From assembly GCA_020081605.1 (NCBI GenBank), contig JAHREC010000013.1, positions 1,240,001-1,304,000 of the forward strand: a DNA stretch of 64,000 bases, written 5' to 3'. Source of the DNA: Albifimbria verrucaria. Taxonomy: Eukaryota; Ascomycota; Sordariomycetes; Hypocreales; Stachybotryaceae. The notes beneath the pieces were generated by a model. That model had not been told where the DNA came from, searched no databases, and worked only from the letters and a program-made list of their open reading frames with translations. The position numbers were made by a program, and so were the translations under genes. Below are positions 51,924 to 63,369 of this stretch, piece by piece. Position 1 is the first letter of the stretch; each line of letters begins with the position of its first letter.

Positions 51924-52152
51924 CAGTGGATGTTCGCTCAGGAAGAAAAGTGTATTTATGAAGGTATGACAAACTGCTTGGGTCCACTTTTGGTGCGGAT
52001 GTCATCCTACAGCAACCTCGGCCGTAACTGGCTCCTTTTATTGCCTACATCTCAACTCATCCATCACCTTGCGGCCTCTGGCGTTTGGCGCTTTACTCTT
52101 GGTCCCGGGCACAGTCATCGACGTGTCAAATAGCAAGCGCCATACTACTACA

Positions 52153-53171
52153 ATGAAGGATCCTTTTTTCTTCCTCCCATTCCATGGCTTTCGGAAGCGG
52201 TTCAGCCTTTTGCTGATCGGTTTGGCCTCACCTCCCTCCCCTACACGTCCACGAAATTTTGGCTGCTGCGTTGCTCTATTCTGTCATTTTCTACCCGTTT
52301 TCTCCCATCATATCACGACTTCTAGCACCCAATCACTACCCACATCTTCCGCGGAAGAGTCGCCTCAACTGGGACGCACATGTTGTTTCCATGGTCCAAA
52401 GCTTGCTTATCAATGCCCTGGCCGTTTGGGTCATGTGGCGAGATGACGAGCGCAAACACATGAACTGGGAAGAGCGTATTTGGGGCTACACCGGTGCCGC
52501 AGGTTTAATCCAGTCTTTGGCTGCCGGTTACTTTGTTTGGGATCTCGTGGTAACGAGTCTGCATCTTGATGTCTTTGGGCTGGGAACCTTGGCACACGCC
52601 ATCTCCGCTCTTGTGGTTTATCTGCTTGGATTCGTAAGTCCCCCACACACAGCTAGCAGCATCGTCATGTCCCTTACATTTCCTTCCTGCAGCGACCCTT
52701 TATCAACTACTACGGATGCATATTCATTCTTTGGGAGCTCTCGACACCGTTTCTTAATGTCCACTGGTTTATGGACAAGATGCGAATGACTGGGTCACGT
52801 GCACAGCTTTACAATGGTCTTCTCCTGCTGTTCACCTTCTTTTCTTGTCGCCTTATTTATGGCACATATCAGTCTTTCCGGGTTTTCAGAGACATTATGT
52901 TCGCCATCGACGCGAACCCTCATAGTGACAAGCTCTTGTCTCCCGTCATGGTGTTTGCAACTGAAAAGTCCACAGTTCCGTTGTGGCTCGGCGCTGTTTA
53001 CCTGGCGAGCAACTTAACCCTTAACAGCCTCAACTTTTACTGGTTTTTATGATGATCAAGGCTGTTCGAAAGAGATTCGTAGCGCCCAAAGGGTCGACCA
53101 AGTCCGAGGCTGGGTCGTCGACGGCCTCTGGGCTATCTGCAACTCCCGTGGCACGCCGCCGCAAAGCCTAG
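52153..53171 (+). CDS. TLC-domain membrane protein, three frame breaks
   Basis: This polytopic membrane protein has a TRAM-LAG1-CLN8 (TLC) domain, most like the fungal YPR114W/TDA4-type proteins of unknown biochemical role. It has one intron (52,634-52,692). Conserved stretches are RLNWDAHVVSMVQSLLINAL, WEERIWGYTGAAGLIQSLAA, GYFVWDLVVTSLHLDVFG, LGTLAHAISALVVYLLGF and INYYGCIFILWELSTPFLNV. At least six hydrophobic segments are visible. A basic tail ends VARRRKA. One base appears missing at the T6 run 52,164-52,169, at the C4 run 52,238-52,241 and at the T5 run 53,044-53,048. Restoring them gives MKDPFFLPPIPWLSE, LPLHVHEILAAALLY and FYWFFMMIKAV, and a 320-residue protein. Uncorrected, the third break would stop the protein at FYWFL and lose the tail. 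Substrate or partner cannot be inferred. Confidence 0.83.
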
Positions 53172-53713
53172 TGCACGCATGTCTGCAACTTATGCGCAAC
53201 CGAGTGGCATTTGCTATCCGGTGCCTTTTAATGCCAGAGAGCTTCAATAACAATTGTTTGGGAATGTAATAAACCAGGCGTTGCATATACGGTCTGCGGG
53301 GTCGACACCTCTGTAGTCCGACTTGCGTGCTCCCGCCATCTCAGCCTCATGTGCTGGTATTGACTGGCCCGAATTTGTCGGGTTTTGGTTTCCTACTGGT
53401 CACTTCCGAGTGGGAACGAGTCAGAAAGGTGCTACCATGGTGGGCTTCCATAGTCTAACATTTCAACCAGATTATAGAAATGCTACATTGTCTTAAAGGC
53501 AAGGCATGGCAACAAGCGACTCTGCATCTTGAAAGATAAATAGCACTAAGTAGAAAGAGGATCCATTGATAAAATGTCCAAATGTTTATAATTATGTACG
53601 CTTCCTCAAAACGTTGCCCGCCTATACAACTGGCTGCATCTACTAAGTACGTATCTACCTACGGAGTTCCTCCTCCCACAGTGCATACTCCCCAAATGCG
53701 GACAGGAATGTAG
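53172..53713. other. Convergent intergenic region, TLC gene to SLA1
   Basis: Shared 3' flank of two converging genes. No gene, tRNA or repeat is seen. Confidence 0.55.
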
Positions 53714-56700
53714 CTAGAAACCGAAAGGGTTTTGAGGGGCTGCTGAGCGTTAGCCAAATCAAGATAATGGGTTGGTGTGTAGATAACTTACTCGCTTGTG
53801 CAAGATTGGCCCGTCTACCAGTGGGTTGAGGAGCCAGCTTCTTGGGCTCATTAGAGACACCGAAGCGAACCGGTGGGGGCGGGCCTGTCTGTTGCGGTTG
53901 CAAAGGCTGTAATGGCATAGATTGGTTAAAACCACCTATGCCTGTCATTTGTGACTGCATTGGAGGAAGGCCAGTACGCTGAGGTTCCAATGCGGGAGGC
54001 AGGAAGTTGTTGACAAGACCCTGGGGTGGAGGTTGACCAAAAGGGCTCTGTGAGTTGGGAAAACCGCCTGGATACCCTGTTGCTTGAGGCTGCATAGGCG
54101 CAAATTGGTTGGCTCGACCTGGATCAGCAAAAGGGCTTGCACCGGCTATGCCCGTCATCATTGGTTGCATAAAGTTATTGGGGCACCGCCAGGATACTGC
54201 ATCATTCCTTGAGGCTGGACGTAGTTAGTTATGACAGGCTGCTGCATCTGTGCCGTGAACTGTTGCTGCAAACGCGCTTGGGTAATTTCGTTAAGACTTT
54301 GCCCGGTTGGTGCTACTTGAGAATGCAAGGAGCCTGTCATTTGAGGGACAAGAGCCGGAGCAGGGAATGCACTAGGCTGAGCCGTTTGAGGAGCTGAGAG
54401 TGGCCTTTGAGGCGGAGGAGGCACAAGGGAGCCTAGATTAGCAGTTGCTTGGGGTGGCAGAGGCCGTTGACGCATGAGTGTTTGTGGATTAGCGAAGGCT
54501 CCGGTGGGTGTTGCTTGCTGATTCGGTAAGGCCATTGATTGCTGTAGCTGAGGAACTGTTGAGAAAAAGGACGGGCTGGCCCCTGATAGCTGAGGCTGCG
54601 GCGTAGAAGTCAATAGGGAAGCCTGGTCAGGGACCTGATTGACGGGAAGTGCTTGAGGCTTTGCTTCTATTTTGGTAGGTTGCAGAGGCTCTGTGAGGAG
54701 CGAAAGCTCTTTCATGGATCCAGTCAAGGCCGCGGGTAAGGGGCTGGAGCTGGAGCGGGCGCTGGCTCGGGAGCTGTCGTTTTGGCAGCGGCTGACGCAG
54801 GCTCGGCGGCAGCAACTGGTCTCGGATCGGGAATGTGGGCAGAGGCAGGAGTAGGAGCAGGAGCTTGCTGCTTGCTAGGCTTGATGTCCCAAGCATCATC
54901 GTCAAAGCCTGTTGTTGTCGCCTGTTGTGCCTGTGGAGAGAGGGTACTGGAGCCTGGTGATGTTGGAGACTTGATGGTCTCTTCACTTGCTACGGGTACA
55001 TCCTTCTTGGTAAAGGCAGCCGGATCAACAACATCGCTAGTTTGAACTGCAGGTGCTGGACGTCCCTTTCGTGTGTTGTTCCGCAACGTACCACCGGGCC
55101 CGGAGAAAAGTCCTCCTCCCCATCAGCGGCTGAATCCGATGCGAAGCTCACGCTCCGCTTGTTGCGGCCAAATTTATTGTCCAATGTACGCATGACCTTG
55201 ATGATATCGCCTTCACGCAGCCCTAGATTCCGTAAGATAGTGGCATCAATGTCTGGGAGGACACTTTCATCCATAGAATCTTTGGCAAAGGCCTGGGCAT
55301 AACGCTCGCAGATCCCTACAGCCACATCGCAAGAGAGGAAGAACTGGAACCAATCATATTCTGGGGCTTTGTTCTTCTCGATCGTTGCGCCAGCCGATGC
55401 GGTTTTTTCTCGGAAGTCTTAGACCGCTTTACATCTGCCAGAGGTTTTTCGTCATCCAGGGAGATATTTGTGAGGTTCTCAACATACTCGAGATCTGCGT
55501 GAGACATCTTTGCGATCGGAACGGCAATTTTACTCCATTCATCTTATGTAGATGTATCTTTCCATCCTTGACGCCAAGAAACTGGGCCTCTACACTGAAT
55601 GACTTTGATCGATCTGTCCAGGTGCGTACTTTAGAGGCATCGGGCTCTAATGCCGCGTATATAAAGGGCCGAGGTCAGTCACCAGAGGCTTCCGTGGTTC
55701 GTTTAGTTTTGGGGAGGGGGTGGCATGACTCACTTGGCTTGGATTTAGACTGAGTATTGCCATCGTTGCGACCGTTTTCGCGCCGACTCCGCTGTTGGCC
55801 AGTGTTATTACCATGTTCGTTTGCCATCAAACTGCTGCCCCTTTCGGGAAGAGGCATTCCAGGCCCTACCTGCTGTTGTGGTTCCTTGCTGGCTTTGATT
55901 GCTTCCTTCGACAGCCTGATTTCTTCAAGGCGGTTGCTTTCGACTGTAGATCTTGAAGGGCCAGCACCTGGGGACGGTAGAGGTGAGATTGGAGCCGATA
56001 CTTCGATATAGCTACTAGGAACAACGCCTTCTTTGCCAGTCTTTAGGCGTCGAACCTGCCACCAATCTTCGCTCTTGGTGTCGTCAAGAATGATAACCTC
56101 GTCACCAGCCGCTACCGTTACCTCGTCATCGTCCTGAGCCATGAAATCCGAGACAATCTTACTCCTCTTCTGCTGCTTCGCACCGGCCATGATGACTTCT
56201 TTTAAACCTTCAGCGCGCACAGCGCCGGCTAAATCACCTAAAGCTGCGACAATTTCCTCCGCCGTGTCCTTGGCTCCGGCATGAAAGTGGATGCTCTTGC
56301 TGGGCCTGACGAGTTCCATGAAAACGTGCTTCCCCTCACGGGAATAGTGTGTCATCCTGTCGGCTGTCCACTCTTGAGAGGGACCATCTTGAGCGCGCTC
56401 GAGGGCGATCAAGATAATCCCTGTAGCTAAATTAATACCCAAGGTGGTAGGCATCTTCTTTCTTTTGCCCATGACTGAGACCATCTCACTAATGTTGTAC
56501 ATATGGAATCCGCCGGGTGTTCGGTACGTATCGGCCGGGGCGAGGCTTCCGAGGCCTGGCTACGGTGCTGTCATAAGAGACATCCACTGGTGGTCGCGGA
56601 CGTGTGGGAAGAGTTGGGGACCGAATGGAGTCGTCATCGGATGGGAATGATTCCACTTGAGGAGCTGAAGACCTCGTTGGAAGTGGTGGTGAAGCGGGGT

Positions 56701-57369
56701 GTGAGCTGTCACGGCCGCGCATCACACCGGCAAGGGCGGCAGCAGGATGTGCTGGGGATGCTGTGTCTACTGGGCTGTCTGGCTCTGGCTCAGCATGGGT
56801 GGCAATAGATTGTGGCCTTGTTGGTAAAATTGGCGGCGGCGGTGCAGATGGTGTGTCCTGAGCACTGGCACCAGGAGAATCCTCCAGTTCGATATAATTT
56901 GCCGGGACAAAGCCATAATCATTGTCGAGTCCGACGAGGATCCAATCGGGGTCGGAGGTGTCGAAGACTCGGAGTTGAGCGTCTTCGGAAAACGACAGCT
57001 CTTCATCGGTTTGACGAGTGTATTCGAATAGAGCCCGGGCGTGGCAGAGCGGCGGTGCCTGATCGCAAGAAGGAGCAGCAAGCGTTAGCCCGGTTTTTAT
57101 CGCGTAGGAAGGGGCAGCATAGGTCTACGGGCAGAGTGGCCACATCGTAGGGACGAATGGGGAGAACATACCTCCTCGACGTAGTTATTGGGTACTAGGC
57201 CAACGGGCTCCTCTTCCTCATCGCCTCCGGCCTTCTTCTTGGCCTTCCACCACCCATCGTCACCAGCCTTATCCAGGACATAGAGGACGTCGCCCTCGCT
57301 GACGGCTAGCTCACCCGCTGCTTGGGGCGCATAGTCGTAGATTGCGCGACACACACCTACAAACCCCAT
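53714..57369 (-). CDS. SLA1: Actin cytoskeleton-regulatory protein SLA1, frame-broken
   Basis: An endocytic adaptor of cortical actin patches that links cargo, Las17/WASP and Pan1. Exons are 57,369-57,172, 57,058-55,734, 55,646-53,792 and 53,742-53,714. Domain order is SH3 (about 3-64, AIYDYAPQAAGELAVSEGD), SH3 (about 70-124), a conserved GGFHMYNISEMVSVMGKRKK region (about 248-355) and SH3 (about 362-418). SHD1 follows (about 508-570, VRTWTDRSKSFSVEAQFLG), then SHD2, a SAM-like fold (about 605-670, YDWFQFFLS). The long Gln/Pro tail carries several xxQxTG repeats (about 760-1125) and ends NPFGF. Six frame changes are needed: 56,515-56,517 (two bases), 55,528-55,531, 55,403-55,408, about 55,096-55,101, 54,740-54,743 and 54,180-54,183. 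Restoring seven bases gives exactly 1,138 codons. The regularity argues for sequencing error. Confidence 0.9.
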
Positions 57370-58252
57370 GTCGATCGAGTGTGACGGCGGACCTCGAGCG
57401 TGTTTGTTTTCAGGTTCTGGGCGCTCACCCAGTCGGAGGAGCCAAGCTCAGAGACAATTACTTCCACCCTCGACAGGGGACCGTTAGTGGAGGCACCAAG
57501 GAGCAGTCGTGCAGTTGACGTGTTTTGACCTCGTCACAAACGAATGGAATGAGCGGAGGTTTCGGCGATACCGGTCAGAGCATGAGCGTACGTAGTTCTA
57601 CCCAGGTAGGGTCAAGAGGTAAGGATAGGTAGGTAAGTAGGTTAGTAGGTAGGTAAGGTATGGAGGTACAGATTAATGGGGATAAGCGGAAGACTGACGT
57701 GCGTGTGGAGCTAATAACCAAACAGGTTGGCAGCTCTACCTTGTGCTGCTATGCTTGACCTGCCTGGGCCACTTACCTTACAGTACCTGACATGTACCTT
57801 CTTCAACCAAAGTGCCCATGTTACCCTTCAGCGGATAACCAATGCAGCACCTGAAGCCATGAGCCTGTACTCGACTCTCCTATTTGATTATAGCAGCCAT
57901 GCAACGGTTGTTTAAGATTACTAGAATAACCTGATTCCGCCCATTAGTGCAACAACTGAATTAATTGCAAATACAAGAATGGTAAGATGAGCAATATAAA
58001 ATAGGTAGGCCTGGTACTAAGTAGAGACAAATCATGAAGCACGGTAGATTTTCCAGGAGGGTTCTGCACTCGAACCTTTACATTTTGATATATTTTCACC
58101 TTGATCATGCGAGGGCAAGTCTTTTCAAATCTCAATCTTATGCGGGTTATCACAGAACATCTACTGCGGTCTAATGGCTCAATTCTAACCTTGTTCTTGT
58201 CCGAGGTAAGCGTGACCGAGGTTCAATCTCTTCAGTCAGAGAAGGTAGATGT
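57370..58252. other. Intergenic, SLA1 promoter and AMD1 3' flank
   Basis: No gene is supported. A degenerate GGTA/GGTTAG-type microsatellite (TAGGTAGGTAAGTAGG) occupies about 57,624-57,660. It lies 250-290 bp upstream of the SLA1 start. Confidence 0.6.
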
Positions 58253-61200
58253 TTAGCCACTGCTCTTCCCTCCTGAACCATCCTTCAATGGAGATGAACC
58301 TTCGGCAGCTGTACCCAAACTACGAAAGCTATTTGTGCGCTGTCCTCGTGTCAATATACCGGGAAACATCCTTGGATCGCTTCCAGACAGATGCAAATCG
58401 GCCATCACGTTGGTTGCTCGATTAGAATCTTGATTGGAATGAGAAGCGGGCGGCTCAACCGATGTCGGAACGGGTGTCGGTATGTTCAACGAGGGCTCTT
58501 TGAATTCTCTTGCTGGACCTGCCAGTGAAGCCAGTCCCATACCAGAGGTAGGACCTGTTTCTGCCACCTTGCTGCCGGAGAATGTCCCTCGCTAGTACTA
58601 CTGGCACCGTCATAAAGTGCATACCGCCTCAGGCTGCCACCGGTTAGAGACGCCCAAATAACGTTATGGGCTGTATCCGAAAGGACTTACATGTCTTGCT
58701 CTTGTAAGAGTGTATGATATCTGAACTCCACTCGCCTATCAGGCACGTTGGTCTTGACCATAGTATTTCCCTCTTTGCCGGGCCTATCACAGTTTGGTCC
58801 AAGCCACTGCTTCTTTACGGCAAGCTCGAATCCGCTTTGTTCAACTGAGTTCTTTGCCAGTTCGCACATATCGACTGGGCTGAGTTTGTAGATCTGAGCC
58901 GCCACTGCATACTCCTCAATTAGTGGCTCCTTGGTAAAGGCGAATTGCAATGGGTCATCCGTCGATAGAGATACGTTCAGACCCCTTCTAAAATATTGAT
59001 GAAACGGGTTACGTTCATAAGCAAGGAAGAGGGCGTTATTGCTGAGTGGTGACATAGCAATGCCAATTTGATCCAGATAGAAAATGTACTGGAGAAGGGG
59101 CACCTTTCGCAACAGTAGTCCATGGCTAATGCTATGGCAGCATAGTAGAGCAACGGCCAAATGCTCACTATCACCAGCCTCGCCGCAGTGTGGCCGCAAG
59201 ACAAACGTGTTGAAGCCACGCTTTCTGCGCCAATAGTTGAGCGACGTCATATTCGAGAATAAATAGTAAATCCAGTAGCTGTAAGGAGGATTCTGGTTGG
59301 TATCCCATACTTTTGGTACGGGGAACTTTTTGAAGAGACGTCGCTCCACTTTGCTCTCATCATCCACGCTGTCGAATCCAATTACTCTCTGGAGGAAAAC
59401 GTGGAGCTTCGGGTGACTTGATGGGTCTTTTGTTACTTCGAATAGTGGTTGAAACACATTCTTAACGACTTGCTCAAACGTTTCCATCAACCCACTCGCC
59501 TTATAGACATCGTACAGACGTGGGATTTGGATCAACCATCTGACATTATGAGAGAAGAGCTTGTTGTCAACGACCCATGCTGCGAGTTTATCCCATTCAT
59601 CGATGGACTTGCCATAGATTGAGATGCGCCATTCCACCATCTGGTATTTGCTCGACTCCAGATCGGATATGACCTCTTTAGTGATTTCAGCAAGATATCT
59701 ACCATGGATGAAATTGTCTGTTTTAAGGAAGATCGTTCTCAGGCGAGATTCCCTATGGGGTTATATTTCAGGTTGAATTTGTCAAATCGATGGAATGAAT
59801 CGGTGTGTGCCTGGTATGTCATTAGCACAGCCGCAAAGCTCTAGTAGGGAATGACTGGGTAGAAAGGCCCTACATGCATATCCAATGTGTCTATACTCAA
59901 GTCATACGCCGTCAGGTTGATACTGGCAAAGACCTCTGCTAGAGTTAGGTGCTTTCCGTCACGAAAAAGGACAACCTCGTTGGGGTACTTCTTCATCTTG
60001 CTCTTGATGAATCGCAACAGATGCTTTTGATTCATGCAGGCGGAATGGTGAACGTGAGTGTCCACCTTTCGCACATTATAGAAGTCACGATGAGGTACCT
60101 TCTTGCTATCGGCCGTCTCCTGGTATTCGTTCAACAGCACATAGAGGTTGAATTTGCCTTCAAGATACTGCAAACGGCGGAAAGCAAAGCTTTTAGTAGG
60201 GCCGTCTGAGGAGGCGTTGAGAATATTTTCCAAGTCCATGTAGAACTCTCTAATCGTCGGCACATTAATTGATGGTAACTGTGCATCCTCATTATCAAAA
60301 ACCTGATAGACGCCACTGTCGTCAAGACGAAAGGTCATGCCATCGTTCTCGGGTAGTGGCAATAGGTCATCCATGTCGAAGTCCTCGCCAATATGCTGCC
60401 CAGGCTTTCGCTTACGACCATGCTTCTGGGGTACGCCAGCTCCAGAAGTTGCAGGGTTGCTCGTACTTGCAGGCTCGGGTTGAACAACAGAGGTATCCAA
60501 TTCCTGTTTCCATGCGGGCTCTGGCGGGGAGGGTAGACCTCCCAGCTGGGGCTATCGCGTGGGTTATCATTCGGACCTTGGTTTGAAAGGGCTATGTATC
60601 TGTGTCTCATGTCTAGAATGCTCTCGATCTTTTTCGATATAGAGCTGAGTTCTGCAGTGATATGAGGCTCAGTATCCAGAAAGCTGCCAGCGGGCAATGC
60701 AATGCTTGAGCTAGCGGTGGTACCAGCAATCCTAGCATCTAGAGATGCGTTTACCTGGTTTGCAAAGGGACTGCAGGTGGATGCGGCATTGTGGGTAAAT
60801 CAGAGCCGACAGCATTGTCTTCTCTCAAATCAGCACGATTCCCTTTACAGGGTTGCAAGTTGCCGACGTATAACCCACCTTCACGATCAAGAACGAGAGA
60901 ATCGCCTCCGTATTCAGTAGCGGGTTGTGACCCAGAAACCATCACTGGGCTTCCGTGTGGTGTGAACTGAGACCACACGCTGCTGCCCCTTTACCATCTG
61001 CTCTACTGCGTTGATAGAAGAGTTTCGCGTCCGTCTGGCTCATCTGGCGCTCGGCCACCGGATCGTAGAAGGTCGTGCGCTTGGGAAGATCTCGCAGCAG
61101 CATGCCTTCCTGTAGATCGTCGTGATCGGCCGACTCTTCTGCGTCTGGCAACTCACCGCCAGGCCCGGAACCCGTTGCGCTCGTTTCATCAAGGACTTCC

Positions 61201-61352
61201 TCTTCTTCCCCATCGGACTCTCTCGTGTGCACGGCGAAGGCATTTTGCTGGTCTAGATAAAGTACACATGTTGGTCTACCAAGCAATGACGTCTGTCAAT
61301 CCAAGGAACTACGCTTTGACGGCGGCTTTGCAAGGATGCAACTTACCAGCAT
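58253..61352 (-). CDS. AMD1: AMP deaminase, five frame breaks
   Basis: Converts AMP to IMP and ammonia in the cytosol. Proposed exons are 61,352-61,347, 61,247-59,874, 59,810-58,691 and 58,633-58,253, giving 961 residues once five missing bases are allowed for. Motifs are [20 protein letters not shown] (zinc HxH, about 395-413), TKEPLIEEY and [10 protein letters not shown] (about 742), the classical AMP deaminase signature. [12 protein letters not shown] and the [12 protein letters not shown] region also match the family. Frame changes lie at 60,986-60,989 (C4), about 60,771-60,785, 60,526-60,529 (G4), 59,751-59,753 (C3) and 58,586-58,588 (C3). After correction all exon phases close. The start is the weakest part: ATG at 61,352 with a 6-nt exon joins in phase to [11 protein letters not shown], but an ATG at 61,404 is a possible alternative. 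The catalytic part is not in doubt. Confidence 0.88.
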
Positions 61353-62020
61353 TGTGGAGTTTGGATATCGTGGGATACTATGGGTAGAATTGCTTACCCG
61401 ACATGATGAATGGCTCCCTGGGTCGGTAGGTGCAGGTGAAAAGGTTGAAATTCTAGGTATGCCACACTGATAAGATGTTTTGTGATAACAGACCTCCACA
61501 ATGCCGAACCAAGTCCAGGCTGCAAGGTTTAAGGTAAGGTAAGTTTGTGACAGCTAAAGATCGGGTCCTCACACTGTTATGCACTGCACCAAATGGAGTA
61601 ATCTGCGAGTTCAAGGTGGGTAGAAACGTCTGACGTGGATCTTTCGGAGGGCACCTTAGTTGCCTATATCGGAGAGCCTGCATCCATTGGCTGGGTTTAG
61701 TGCCCGACCTGACCTGGCACGCCTTTCGAATTGCCTGCATCCAATATTACCTAAGCTGTTTTTTCGACTACTAGGTGAGACAATACACCTGTGTGGAAGA
61801 CTTGCCATAGATAAAAGGGGATAACAGTACATAACATTAGTATATAGGGCATTCTAGCATCTCCTTTATTCGCGGTGTTTCTGCTTCTACACATTGCAAT
61901 CATCCTAGCCAGGCCACTGTGGGCGTCAAACCTCCACGGTAGCAGCTCTTCTCGCCATGGCGAACTAACAAATAGCGTCTACTGAACATATCATTTGCAT
62001 CCCATTGCAAGGGTATAAGA
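61353..62020. other. Intergenic, AMD1 promoter and transporter 3' flank
   Basis: No gene is supported. The alternative AMD1 start codon (61,404) falls here. The rest shows no domain, tRNA or repeat. Confidence 0.55.
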
Positions 62021-63369
62021 CTACACCTTCTTCTTCTCTATCTCAGTATCTTTGACGTGCTTGCTCGGCTTTGGGCTTGAGCCCAGGAGTAAAGACCACC
62101 GGATGCAAAGACCACCACTGCCCCAATGAGGGTCCCTGCAGCCAGTGAGTTGCCAAACAGCCATATGCTCAGAAGAAGGCTGACAAGCTTCCGTATATTC
62201 AGAACAATGGTAACTGTAAGCGCTGAAGACTTGGCCGCTAGTAGATTCACGCCTCGGATGCATGCGTACTGAGTCAAAACATTAGCAGCAAGAAATACTA
62301 GCTGACGAGGGACACCGCCGGCCAATGCCAGGGCTCCCAAGAGCTAGAAACCTCAAAAGGCGGGCTGGCAGTGAGCTGACTAAGATTGTGCAACATTGCT
62401 GGCACAAATGGGATAAAAAGCGGCAGAGATAAGATGTGGGAGTAAAGAGGTTCTCTCTCCACTGCGGCCCATATTTCCGATATGTTGCTTCGGTGTACAG
62501 CCCCATGATGGCCGAGAGCAGCTGTGCGACGAAAAGAATTACCAGGCCTGTGCCGAAAGTTGGCCGAGAGTTAGATGTGGATTTCTCCTACGACATCAAG
62601 TTGTCAGCCATCGAAGCCTGCATATTTAGACTTGCCTAGGCCTACCTTAGTCTGTGCGTCTGACCAGGCAGCAAGAATAACGCCAAAGGTTAGGAGAATG
62701 ACCGCCAGAGCCTGTAGACGAGAGTATCTTTTTCCGTAGAGATAGCCGACGGCCATTGTTGTGATACTTCCACCTGATCGAAGGATGATATGCACCGGAA
62801 CCGAAATGTCGTAACTGAAGGCATGATTGTTCAACATGTTTATGCTGAAGAAAAGGACGATGTTGATGATCCAGCGACTCAGTGGGACTTTGTTCGGCGC
62901 AATAAAAAACGGTGGCCTTGTCTTGTCAAACTGAGCAACATATCCAGTGATGGCGACGAAGAGAAACTGAACGAATGTTAAGAGGGTTCCTGCTCGATTC
63001 ATCAACATCAATGGTCCTCAGCTGCAGAAACACTCAACCTGTACATACCACTAGCAGGTTCGAAACTACTAGAGTCAGCGTTCACAATCCCATCCCTAGA
63101 TCGGCGCGCTTACATACTTAACGATGGCCTCTAAGGCGTAGACCTGAGCAGGTAGCGGTCAGTTGGCGGCTCTTTCAGTGTTCGAGCGTTGGAGCTTACA
63201 TTGGAGCAACATCCCCAAAAATCAAACTGAGCATGACCGCGACCGCCACCATAGAGGAGCCAGCCTCCAAGGTCAACTGCCGGTTTGCTTCGGTCGAGGC
63301 TGAGGAAGCAGTGCTATTGGGGTCATCGACCTTGAGTTCATGGCCGCGATGTTTCTGAGCCGCACTCAT
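62021..63369 (-). CDS. YEA4: Nucleotide-sugar transporter, UAA family (YEA4-like)
   Basis: This polytopic ER/Golgi antiporter probably imports UDP-N-acetylglucosamine for glycan or chitin synthesis; the substrate is inferred from family only. Exons are 63,369-63,200, 63,143-63,118, 63,065-63,049, 62,989-62,646 and 62,587-62,021. Recognisable segments include VALEAI-like VYALEAIV, SGTLLTFVQFLFVA, MLNNHAFSYDISVPVHIILR, GGSITTMAVGYLYGKRYS, MGLYTEATYRKYGPQW and TQYACIRGVNLLAAKSSALT. VLNIRKLVSLLLSIWLFGN follows. A lysine-rich KKKV end could act in ER/Golgi retrieval. One base is missing at 63,213-63,216, 62,444-62,446, about 62,335-62,360 and 62,070-62,072; corrected, it is 375 residues. The fourth break decides the tail, AQAQKPSKHVKD against AQAQSRAST. 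The 17-nt third exon has NAGNAG-like acceptor choices. Confidence 0.85.

Noticed and set aside
52153..57369. Programmed ribosomal frameshifting or RNA editing in several genes
   Set aside because: The breaks are too many, lie in unrelated housekeeping genes, nearly all act as lost bases and lack a common slippery motif or downstream structure. Sequencing error explains them better.
57624..57660. GGTA/GGTTAG repeats as interstitial telomere sequence
   Set aside because: There is no TTAGGG array; it is a degenerate microsatellite like those at 47.7 and 63.6 kb.
43530..63369. The neighbouring genes as a biosynthetic or defence gene cluster
   Set aside because: All recognised products are dispersed housekeeping functions. 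No backbone synthase, tailoring enzyme, NLR or transcription factor was seen.
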